From the NCBI RefSeq assembly GCF_041381155.1, contig NC_091144.1, forward strand, positions 17,121,544-17,185,543: DNA of 64,000 bases. Reading direction: 5' to 3'. This document shows positions 36,012-47,013 of the stretch, in pieces (the stretch's first letter is position 1; the number at the start of each line of letters is the position of its first letter). This DNA comes from Argopecten irradians. Taxonomy: Eukaryota; Mollusca; Bivalvia; Pectinida; Pectinidae. Both the position numbers and the translations under genes were made by a program. The notes beneath the pieces are model-generated. The model was given only the letters and a program-made list of their open reading frames with translations, did no database searches and was not told where the DNA came from.

Positions 36012-36851
36012 CTATATAGACAATGAGAACATAGAATTATTACCTGAATAACATTCATGAACGGAATGCATGAAGCATGCTTTTGGGTTGGACAATTATC
36101 TGTAAATTCATTTTCACCATGTCCACCAACAGTGATGGAGGGATATTACTTTCTCAATTTAAGCAATATATCAAGGTGGCTTTAGTGACTTTTATTGCTA
36201 AAAAGACATTTCTTTCCAATGTCTGATGTGGTAAAGAAATGTCATATGAAACTACACTTGTAATTTAGGCGTTTATTTGAAAGTGTTTTGCTAAAATGAT
36301 CGCATATAACTGTGATTTCCAGGCTAGTTCAAAACAATCGGTGCTCCCAGAACTTTCACTGAATTTAGAGGATTAAAATTTCAACTTTTCTAGGGACAAT
36401 TTTGGATTTATTTATACCATATGCAATTTTAATTTTATTCAACAAGCCAATAGGATTTAGGTGAAATTCTGAAATATTGTTGAAACAATACCAAAATAAG
36501 TGTAAAACTACAGTGTAGATGATTTGGAAATTTAAAATCAAAAGCGGAGTACAAAAACAACAAGGTTTCAGAAAGCGGAAATAGGAGGTAATGCTGTAGA
36601 TAAGTGTTAAATGGTGAAATATTTCATAAGAAGGAAAACTCCATCTGGGATATATACAGAAATTCTGTGGATGTGTTTAATTCCGCATCAATAGAGGATT
36701 CAATTTTCTTCATACTCATTGTGTGGCATTTCTTCTTCATTTGGATTAAACAATAATGGAATATTCTGGTAGGTTGTGTGTTGTGTGTTAACATAATTAT
36801 GGGACTATGCCTGGAGACATATACTTAACCGTTTTTTGTAGCTCTCTCATA

Positions 36852-36902
36852 TGCAACCTTTTACTGTCTTATATTAGAGTCATATACAAGACAGTAAAAG
36901 GT
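36852..36902. repeat. Short hairpin
   Basis: 14-bp arms, ccttttactgtctt and aagacagtaaaagg, surround a 17-bp loop. Confidence 0.8.
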
Positions 36903-37074
36903 AACATATAGGACAGTTACAGGTAATGGTCCGATAATCCGGGAGTTAAAGTACTGAAATAATAATAGATGACATCACAACTATGTTTTAATTTCCGTTT
37001 AACGCAGACAACTATAAAGAATCATTAGAGGACCGAAAGTTCTGCTATTACGGCATTATTCACAAAGAAAATGT

Positions 37075-37349
37075 GCCCTGCAGGTAGGGCGTTAGAATTG
37101 TATCTGCTGCCCCTATTGCATGATCGTAAAAGGCGACTAAATTTAGGATCTTATCTTTTCTCTTCTTCATAACTGACTTTATCTTTCCTAATGCCTCCCT
37201 TGGCACCGCCTCACTTTTGGCCTCAGGTTGAGCGTTCGCCCTTGTGAGGAAGGCTCTGGGTTCTGTCCCCAGGCCGGGACACCAAAGTCTATCAAAGTGG
37301 TAGTTTCTGCTCCTGCTTAGCGGTCAGCATACAGGGAGTGGGACGACTA
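37075..37349 (-). repeat. Truncated copy of the ~520-bp repeat
   Basis: It starts at the hairpin end (gccctgcaggtagggc), runs through taaaaggcgactaaattta and stops at gagtgggacgactag, losing the tailed end. The candidate exon at 37371 begins 20 bp beyond. Confidence 0.85.
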
Positions 37350-37370
37350 GCCTCGAGATATATCACTTAC

Positions 37371-37396
37371 TCGGGTTGATAACTCATCGTATCCAC
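37371..37396 (-). CDS. Candidate micro-exon
   Basis: A consensus acceptor (ctattttcag) and consensus donor (GTAAGT) on the minus strand bound 26 nt. In phase 1 to 0 it reads GYDELSTR after a split codon. The 1-to-0 phase change equals that of the receptor exon at 58426-58389. Splice signals are good, but the exon is tiny and has no partners in compatible phase nearby. Confidence 0.25.
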
Positions 37397-38712
37397 CTGA
37401 AAATAGGTCGATAATTGTATATTATCGACTAACATTATTTTAAAACATCAAGGAATGGAGGTAGAGTAAGGTGTATATATATATGGTTTCCTTCAGGAGT
37501 TGATATATATTCTAATCTTTTCCATGTTGATCAGCATTTTTAACCCATCTGAAGGTTCCTGTCTTGTAGTGTTTTCGAAATTGCTAAATGGTTAGGCAAC
37601 TGGTTCGAAATTCTGTAACTGGTTCACAAAACCGCATGAGTCCGATAAAGACAAAAAAAAAAAAATCGATCATATATCAGTACAAAAGCATACTTATTAT
37701 GGATTTTCATATGACCATGAACAATTTTTGGGGGGTTTTATGCTTACACTTTCTGATAATAAAATTAGTATTTTAGCGAGCAGAATGCTTTGTTTATAAA
37801 TATTTTTTTCGTCCATTTATTATCTACTTTTAAGTTATTCTGTACAGCACGCCGAAATAAACAATTTCACCGATGATGCAAATCGTCTCCAGTACATTGT
37901 ATATTTGTCAGCTTTGATAAGATCAAATCTACTTTGCCCAATTCTATTGAATATCAAATCTGTTTTGAGACTTTTTTTCCCAGAAATATTGCGCTGTTGT
38001 ACTTTCCCATTTGAATCCGATACCAGAGTGACGACATTTTATACAATAAGATAAATTTTACAAACAAGTGTCATTCCTTTCTGATAAGAACACAAATAGT
38101 CCCGATATCACACCGCGATTCACTCCCTTTCTCATTAAGCGGAAGTATTTCCGGTTAGACACGTGGTTACAGTCGTCTTGTGAAACACCTTGACTGACAT
38201 TGTGTACACAACCCTGTATCCTAACGTAGTATACAAACTACTAGTTTGTGGTTAATAGCTGTCTACCCACTACCATGATAAGGTAGATATGTTAATTAGT
38301 TCAACACACCTTCTCCACCTGATGATCAAATTCCTACTCACGGAACCACATTCATTGTAATACTATGTTCTGAAAATGACAATGGCACATTTTTAGTAAA
38401 GAGCATGTTGGCTTACATTTTGTAAGTTTACAATTTTGATCGTCTCAAACTCGTAAGGTTTAAGGTTGTGAGCAAAACTGAAAAGTTATGTTTATTTCAT
38501 TTCAACCAATTTTATTGATAATAATCAATAAGATTGGGCAACAGCAGGCTAAGCCTATACAAGCCCTCTCCTGTCAAGTCTTAAAAAGACGAAATAGCTG
38601 TGTGACACAGTGAACAAATCAAATATCATGATGTACTTTGTGTAAGTTGATTTAATGTGCACGAACAATTTCCATCTATATTGAAGCATGTCATTCTTAT
38701 TTCTGTAAGTTT
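37397..38712. other. Gene-free stretch
   Basis: No gene, repeat family or promoter was recognised. Confidence 0.4.
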
Positions 38713-38937
38713 AACGGTATACGTAATTCTTATTTCTTTTAAATCTAAGATAAAATTAACGGTATACGTAATTCTTATTTCTTTTAAATCTAAGATAAAA
38801 TTAACGGTATACGTAATTCTTATTTCTTTTAAATCTAAGATAAAATTAACGGTATACGTAATTCTTATTTCTTTTAAATCTAAGATAAAATTAACGGTAT
38901 ACGTAATTCTTATTTCTTTTAAATCTAAGATAAAATT
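38713..38937. repeat. 45-bp minisatellite, five copies
   Basis: The unit aacggtatacgtaattctta plus 25 more bases repeats at 38713, 38758, 38803, 38848 and 38893 without visible mismatch. Because 45 is a multiple of three, the plus-strand frame at 38657-38965 encodes a 15-residue repeat (LTVYVILISFKSKIK). No splice or promoter context supports translation; the open frame follows from the period. Confidence 0.95.
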
Positions 38938-38956
38938 ACAACGCCGAAAATGCTTG

Positions 38957-39275
38957 ATTGTTTGATTGATTAATTATCGTGCTATTAACAGCCAGGGTCA
39001 TGTAAGGACGGCCGCCCATGCATGCGGTGTGTAGTGTGTATGGATTTCGTGGTGTGCGCCCTGGCAGACAGCGAGTTTTTTCGTGTTGTGTCTTCTTGTA
39101 TACTGGAAATGTTACCCATTTTATAGTGCTATATCACTGAAGTATGCCACCGAAGATACCAAGCAACACACTCCACCCGGTAACATTATATTGGCAACGG
39201 ACGAACCAGTCATCCTACTCCCGGTATGCTGAGCGCTAAGCAGGAGCAGAAACGATCACTTTTGAACTTGGAGTT
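38957..39275 (+). repeat. Partial copy of the ~520-bp repeat
   Basis: It begins at tgtttgattgattaattatc, passes catgtaaggacggccgccc and ends at gctaagcaggagcagaaacg; the hairpin end is missing. It directly follows the 45-bp minisatellite. Confidence 0.85.
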
Positions 39276-39920
39276 TGTTCATTTAATTGCTCGTATAATA
39301 AATTGTTTTTGACAACATCTATGCTCATATTCATTGTAAGAAAACACAAGACAAAGGAAACAATTATGTTCGTCGGTTTTTTTTTTTTTTTTTTTTTTAA
39401 TTTCTTTCTTTTGTTATCTTCTATTTTCTATGACCGTGTTTTATTTGTGTCTTGGTGAATAGGTAGACTGCCTTGAATATCATTGTTATATTAATGTCAC
39501 AATTATTACTCTTTCTGATTGGTCACTGTGTTTTAATGAATATGAAAATATATTTATAATATAATGTTTAATAATTTTGTAAATGTACTTCCAAATGAAC
39601 GCTAATTGGATTGGTCTCAGTAAAGTACTTGAATCGGAATTAGTAATAACTATACAATGTATAAACTTCCCCCCTTCTTGATAGACTATGGAAATTGATA
39701 CCATATACTTATTATGCAATCGAATAATGCTTTTATTAATCCAAGGCGTTCAGTGGCTCAAAAATGATGTCGCCATTTGTATCGTCGCTTCTGATTGGAT
39801 GATGCAAGGACGTAATATTTTTTAAAGAAACTTTTCCCAAGAAATTTGGAATTTGATGTTTTCGTTGATAGTTTATTGAATAATAAGGATTATCTTTGAT
39901 ATAAATTTGATGCTATGGTC
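39276..39920. other. Gene-free stretch with a T run
   Basis: 39377-39398 is an uninterrupted run of 22 T. Otherwise no feature was found. Confidence 0.5.
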
Positions 39921-40853
39921 TGAAGGATGTACACCTCTGAGAAGTCAAAATTTTCTTGTATTAAACTTTTTTTCTCATATAGATTTTTTGAAAAAGGAGT
40001 TCATACCATAAAAGAAAATGGAATAAAAAACATATGTCCGTGTGCTCGTTTTTGAGCTTTTGTTACTCAAAGATACCTAGTTGACAAAATATTGGATTTT
40101 ATGGGAATTTTGCCGTTTTGACCATATAAGATAGAGATTAAAGCCATAATTTCCTAATGAGGTGTATGATATGTATGAATGTTTGTAGAATTCATTTTCT
40201 GGTAGTCTTTTTTTAAAAATATACCAGATTTTATCAATTAGACTAATATTTTTTCTCAGAATAACAACATATGCTACCCCTACCCCTTAATTTTGAGCTA
40301 CAAAATGCACCATTTTCAGCCATTTTTGCCAAATTTAACCCTTTATAGAAAAAGTTCTGGTATTAAACTTTTGTTATTATTTTGCATATCAATAGGAAAA
40401 CGGCTGTTCTTTCTAAATCAGAAAGAAAAATAGGGGGTCCGTGTGCTTACTTTTTTGCTCCATTTGAATTTTTGTTATTTTTCAGTATTTTAGAGTAAAA
40501 AATGAAAGTGCCCAAATTGCCATTAAATGTAAAAATAAAGTCACAAAAGTGTATCAATACACAAATTAATGCTCAATATTTTAATTACTACGAACCTAGT
40601 CACAATTTGCAGCACAAATTAGCTCAATACAGCTAAAAATGCTGGCGCAGTGATGATTTAAGTAAAAGCAATTTCAGTACAAAATGGTAAAATTGTAGCT
40701 CTACTTGAAGCGGAAAAAGACACAATTTCAAAATGGCATCTGGCAACTTGCTACAGATACTGATAAATTGTATTCGAAAATCTCAAAACTTCTTTGATCT
40801 ATGTTGAATCGAGACTTCAACGGGACTGAAACCTCAGAAGAATACATCCTTAA
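39921..40853. mobile_element. Non-autonomous DNA element with TTAA-type ends, copy 1
   Basis: The ends are short inverted repeats, GGATGTACACCTCTGAG and, at the right, the complement of ggatgtattcttctgagg. The right flank is ttaa and the left flank tgaa, which fits a decayed TTAA target duplication. The interior (gctacccctaccccttaat, gagctacaaaatgcaccatt, gaaacctcagaagaatacat) matches the element at 62148-63463. It encodes no transposase. TTAA targets are typical of piggyBac-type elements; the family is inferred only from that. Confidence 0.75.
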
Positions 40854-43800
40854 ATGATATAGATAGAAGTCGGAGTCACCATCCTCTGCTTCGTGTTTTA
40901 TTTAGACTATAGACTACTATCTATTTTGATCTATTTTTCATTAAACTGCTATAGTATAAACTAATCTTATCCTTTATTAAAAGGAAGAATTCTTTTAGAC
41001 TATATCAAAGCAGTAGTCAAGTTCATACCTATTGACTTCGATCATTAAACTTTCATTAGTAAGAAATGTACTCATTTTTAGCCAAGGTTGGGTCAAATAG
41101 TCACAAATCTTTTCCAAAACCAAGGCCATTTTAAGTGCGCGAGTATCTAGGTATGGATACTAGTGTACTAGTCTATCATTGATTACGCCTAGAAACCAAG
41201 GTCGGTAACCAATGTTTATCCATTGACGACAATGTCATATCATAATCCACAAGAAGGAGTAAATACAATCGAGGTCATTTTATCTTTCATCCAGACCAGA
41301 GAGCAAATATACATATTTATAACCTTACTACTATAGGTATACAATTCCATATCTTATTTACACAGTTCGCCGTCGTGGTTGACCAATCGGGAAGGGTCTT
41401 TTCGTAAAGGAAGTTCGAATGGATTTGCATATGGTTAAGCTTTTGTTTTTTGTAAATTCTTTGAAGTGAACTGAATGCAAATATAATTGAAATAAAAGTA
41501 ATATAAAAAACAGTCTCCTTTGGGTCTTGCAAACCATATTCACATGTGAAATAGCGACGGTTGATTTATTAAAGAGCTTCCTAGATGGCACTATTTCTAA
41601 TAACTAAACACTATTACCTGGTTAAAATGTGTTTATATTCCTACAGAATACAAATTTTACTCGGTACGACACCAGAAACAGTAGAAATAATTAATGTTAT
41701 TAAAGAAAATGATGTGATTAATTTATTTTAGTGCCACTGGTAATTTGATGAGGGCAATAATGTCATTATTATTTGGAAGGATCCGTTTAAGGTGCTATTT
41801 ACAGCCAGAATTATTTAATGACCTGTAATGGTCAGACGGCGGAGAATCAGGAGAAAAACCATCGACCTGCGTTCATTATCTTGCTGCTACCCCACAAGGA
41901 TTAAAACTTGCGATGTCGGCACACCTTCCGGCCACCGCGACCATCGAATGCAAGGGTAGTTTGTATTAAAAAAAGTCACTGGATGTCGATGTATATGCTA
42001 CGTGAACATAACAACGTATTCTAACCATTGATCCATGGGGTGATGCGTGTCAATTTGGGGTCAATATGCATCAGCATAGTTGTCATGCTTGTCTGATCAT
42101 ATAATATTTTAGCATGAAAGGACGTGACTTCTCATGCATCGCGCGTTCTATGACGTAAACTTTGTCTGAAGGTCAAGGATGGTCACGTGGTTTCGTCTGT
42201 CTGGCATTGATTGCTCACCATGTTGATATGCTAACTACCAGATAAGCAGAGGTGAAGGGCATAATTTGTACTTACAGACACATTGGAATGATATAAACAT
42301 GAATGTATTGAAAATAACAATCATGATAAGACTGAGACTGGGAACGAATTGGAAAAAAAAAAAATTGTATTTATTTTACAGGTGTCAAGCCGCTATTAAT
42401 CATCAGTATAACGGAAATGACTGACGTAGTGATTTAAAAAAAATGTGCTTATCGTTTCAAAAAGTGTCTAGTTGCAATGTGTTGCGTGTGGGAATGTCTA
42501 TGTTTTGGGAGGCTGCGGTGTATAAATATAGAAATGCAGAGCAAGCCAGATATTCATGAATATAGCAGCATATTTTGAATCAAGACTCCATTGTGTTATG
42601 ATGAATTCGTTCTACAGTTATCAAACACAATTGTCCTCATCAATCTAACGAAAATGATTGAAGTTACATTGAAGTCAATGTGTTGTAAGTATGAATGTTT
42701 TGTGAGGTTGCAGTATATTCGAGTAACAAAATAATTTAAGTAGTGCAGAGTAGGTCATACATACATGAGAATATTATTACGTTATGAATTAACGAATCCA
42801 TGCGTTGCAGAAATAAGATAGTAAGATACCTAAACTATTGATGACGTAAAGTTATCTATCCATCATTTGCCTTTATCTTTCCGATATATCTCCAGTTAGG
42901 AATGCGTCGTGTCAATTATCCGTGTCAACCTTGTGTCATATTGGTGACCCTCAATCTTAACCATTGACTGGTTTATCTGGAGCAAAACTATCACAATATA
43001 AATCTATGCCGGGTGATAAAGTCACGTTATAAACCTTCTATCACGTGTTGCAGCTTTCTCCGTGTATTGTCACGCATTGTCACCAGTGTAACGTTGGTAT
43101 GCGATTGCATCAGGAACGGAGTTCATATTATTGACCCCTGTGTCTAACTGAACATAGTATGAATTATTCTTTCAGAAGAAATTTTCATTTGTTTAGCATG
43201 CCTGATAAAAAGTGTCCATGATGATGCATATCACTTGTACCTGTTGTCCTTCAGTTTGATAATAACAGACGATTAGAAATATCATCATCTGTCCCCTTCA
43301 GCATAAACCTCCTTAATGTAAATAGTTTTTAAGAGTATGAGGTTCCTGCTCATTCTGAGGTGACACAGTATTGATGTTCTTCCTGCTGAAGAATATATCA
43401 TTTTTGCAACATTATGTTGTACTGCATGTTTGCAGTTCTTCATAGTGTACAATATATTTGCGAGGTGTTTTTTCGCAAAAATTCGCGAATATTAAGCTCG
43501 CGAAACGTTTCAGTCGTATTCTACACACCCTGTCATGTGAATTTCACTTCGCAAAAATAACACCCACTAAATTCATATATAATAAGCAACTTTACAATGG
43601 ATAGTATTTTTGTTGAAACACAACTGTATCCCTGAATCTTCCATTGCTTGTCGGTAAAAATAGCAAGTACATTTTCGTAATTTCAACAAATTATTTTGGC
43701 TTTAAATAAGTCTAAGCTATTATGAACCGTGAAACGATTTTCGCTGTTTATTTCTGTCTTTACATCACCTAAAATAATATTGGGTTGCGTTAAAATGTTT

Positions 43801-46550
43801 TACAGCAATGTTGTAAGCAAATGCTTTGTTATATATATTGAACCTAAGTTGTTTGTCATGCTATTCATGATGATAACGCACGGAATTTTTTGTGGGTGCG
43901 CCTCGGTCAGAGGCAAGTGTAGTGCGACCAAGCGGTCAACTAATTCATTTTGTTGGACAAAGCTACCTTTAAATAAATATATAGGACTATCATGCATAGT
44001 ATTATAAAAACGAACACACTTACAACGAACAGAAATTTTAACTTTCAAAGATATCCTCATATTATTCTGGTTTAAAAACAATAAATAATATTTGTCGGTT
44101 TCAGTATCCTATGAATCCAATTTTCTTTACCCAACATAAAAATGTTCCACTGATTACATAATGCTTCATTTTTGCATGTTATCGAAAGCTCATTAATTCA
44201 TTCCGTAAAAGCACAAAAAATTGTTGTGAAGTTTTCAAGTTATATAGTGGGTTTTTTAACATTTTAAAGGATTTGTTGCCACTAGTATAGAGTTGCGTTG
44301 ATGTCATGGCCTGTGTGTTTTTCATTTTTGTTGTTTTTGTTTTGAGGGTATTTTTTATTCTTTTGATTTCTCATGGTTCAAACAGTTATCAAAAATTAGA
44401 ACATGTTCTAAAACAATTAAAGTTGTAAAGTATATAATGAACGCCTGATGATTCGGATATCTTCGATTTTAGCTTAAACCGACCGCTTTACGAATTGTCC
44501 GGACTGCCGACTTTTGTTTTCTTAATCAACATGTCATATTTTGGCAATTCGTTCTCTTAACTTTTCCATCCTGGCTGAGAGTATCGGCTTCCGGATTAAT
44601 GGGATCCACTGTATTTGTTTGTAATGTTATTTGTTTCGTTGGTTTCATGTTTAAAGATGTATGGTCTGTGACTTGTTGTATTTTTGCATAAATTGAAATA
44701 TTGATTTTTAGCGTGTACACGTTTAAAATAGTTTGGAAGTATCCGAACTGGTCCGATCTATTCCGATCTGTATGGATGTTGCCGATATTGATCACGTGAT
44801 ACGGCTTGGAAGATTCCAATTTATACGAGTATCGCCGATGTCGGTCACGTGATTCAACTCGGTTTTCCAATATTACCCGAAAGTTTGAAACATTGTGGTG
44901 ACTGTGGCGGTTCTTTCAAAACGTATGATATTTCATGTGACATTTACCGCTATGTCAATAGTATATTGGTGCTTTCATGGATCTGAACCATCATATATAA
45001 TCATCCATATTCACACATTGTATGTTTTATGAGAGTTTGTGATGGTGAAAATTACAAGAAATACAACTTTAAGCTTCAAGAATTGTATCATTTTAACTAC
45101 CTAGGGTTATCATACCGACCGTACTGATTTATGATCCTTTAACACTTAACTGATGATCGCTTTCCATTTTACCTTCCGCAAGTGTTTTATAATCATATAT
45201 GTTCTACATATGATACAAAGCAACCACTTTCTGTTCTGATTTTGGAGAACTAGTTTAGGTTTTGTCCAGATGCATAATTTTACATTTTTAAGATTTCTGC
45301 TCTGAAATTGCCATTACAGCGTATTGTAACTGATTTGCAAGTACCTGACAGACGATTTAAAAATTTGGTTATTCAAAGAGAAGAAACATGAGTTTAATTT
45401 TAAAATAGTTTACTCTTTCTGTTTTAAATGACGATTAATTTCGTCGATTGTATTTTTTTTTAGACTAAGCTTTGGGCTTTTAATCTCAATGAACATAACT
45501 TCGTCGTCGTTTTCAACTATTGTAATCTACATGTATTATTCTTTTAAAATTAGTTTGAGTTTACTAGTTTGTGTTACTTCACCGAAACAAAAATTGCCAA
45601 TGCATACCAAGTATCAAAACATCATCGTCGATAACCCACCAGTCACCGCTCTATCTTACAGTGTATGTGATCATCATTCGATTGTTTGCTCTGTACTAAA
45701 TGACACTTGCTAATGTGTGATTTGAACGACTTCCACGTGTCTAACACTCGATCATACACGCCGTGGATTACATAAACCATATTGCCGATAACTTCTACGC
45801 ACGCCTATAGTCACGAGTTTTAACAATGAATGAATCCCTTTTAGTACACAAAAGTCGTAGCTACCCATTCACGACGTTTTATACTGTTATCTTTAAATTC
45901 ACATCTAATTTTCTGATATAAACTACCATCCCTTAAAGTGAAAATATTTTTTTTTAATTTAGATATCGTACGCGTTGATAACTGTTTCACTCACCGCCCC
46001 TTATGCCTTATGAAAGAAAATAACATTTATTCATGACAGTGCGCTATAACGCTATAAAATGTAAATAGTCACGTGTGCGGCTTCTGCAATCAGGTCCAAA
46101 TATGCATCAGGGGTCACCTGCATGACAAACGCTTTAAAGTATTGTTATATATGCTATAGAACTGTATCAGCACTATATCATCTGGCAAATTTATTTGAAT
46201 CGCTTAAATTGATTCTTCACATTTTTATTTGAAGGACTGCAGTAATGGTGTAAGGAGACCAATTAAATAACCGTGCGTATGAGAAATTTGTTACATAATT
46301 ATATAATGTAATGTATGTTTGTGTATACAGGGATCAGTGGCGAGTACAATCGTAAACAAATATATAAATTTGACGTAGCCCCACCCACCAACTGGCGACT
46401 GTGTTGGTGTTGATATAGGGATGCCTCTCCCACCCACGCATTAAGTCGCCGATTGAAGTAAGGTGGACTGCCTTAGTGATTGATCCATAAATCTTACGGA
46501 CCCAGGCTTACAGTCCAATACATATATCAATATTATTTGAATTCATCATT
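40854..46550. other. Long gene-free stretch
   Basis: I see no supportable gene in 5.7 kb. The longest open frame (minus, 44870-44526, 114 codons) lies in a region with words such as tccggattaatgggatccac that look like a decayed repeat, not a gene. 43455-43560 has tttgcgaggtgttttttcgc-like words, also repeat-like. Confidence 0.4.
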
Positions 46551-46610
46551 TCAATTTATTTTCTATTTTCTTTTCAACCGTTGATACCTGTATTAAACTA
46601 TCACTAAATG

Positions 46611-46890
46611 CTAATTCATTTCATGATTCCACTGCATTCTGTCATCAGAGAAGTAATCGAATTCCAGCTGGCCACTCCACGTTGTGACGTCATCGCAATC
46701 GTACTCCACGCGCACCTTTTCGAAGCTCCCACTCTCCCTGCGGTTGCCTTTCCTGCTTTGTCACTGAGCTACATCCATTGAGTTAGCAACCTTCCATTGA
46801 CCCCGATTGACCTGTACAATGTTGACATAAAAATCATTAGATGTGACGATGAAACTACACATGAAGACGGGCTCTGATTGGATAAGTTTA
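46611..46890 (-). pseudogene. Possible antisense coding remnant upstream of the peptide gene
   Basis: Reading leftward from about 46890, one frame gives PVFMCSFIVTSNDFYVNIVQ, then NRGQWKVANSMDVAQ, one in-frame TGA, then FEKVRVEYDCDDVTTWSGQL and EFDYFSDDRMQW, ending in TAG at 46613-46611. An AATAAA signal follows at 46560-46555. The composition looks protein-like, and this part of the spacer is less AT-rich than its surroundings. I do not recognise the sequence. It overlaps the peptide-gene promoter, and about 90 codons with one stop can arise by chance. Confidence 0.25.
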
Positions 46891-46910
46891 TCATCATCAG
46901 ACTATAAAAA
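46685..46910 (+). promoter_or_regulatory. Promoter of the secreted-peptide gene
   Basis: TATAAAAA lies at 46903-46910, with an inverted CCAAT box (ATTGG) at 46876-46880. A perfect CRE-like TGACGTCA at 46685-46692 is ~220 bp upstream of the TATA box. Transcription would start near 46933, giving a leader of about 80 nt before the ATG at 47014. A CRE would allow cAMP/CREB control, as in many neuropeptide genes; that role is inference. Confidence 0.55.
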
Positions 46911-47013
46911 GTTCTTGCGTAAAAGAACGTAACATTAATGATCGAGGATTCCTCGGAAGGGTAGAAGACTTTACAAGGTTAATAATCACATCGTTGTTCG
47001 GCCTTTATTAACG

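Noticed and set aside
37600-37640. ggttcgaaattctg, tRNA B-box-like word
   Set aside because: No A box, acceptor stem or cloverleaf could be drawn around it.
38657-38965. 102-codon frame of 15-residue repeats
   Set aside because: The open frame is a by-product of a 45-bp minisatellite whose period is a multiple of three.
44526-44870. 114-codon minus-strand frame
   Set aside because: Lies in repeat-like sequence, with no domain, signal or splice context.
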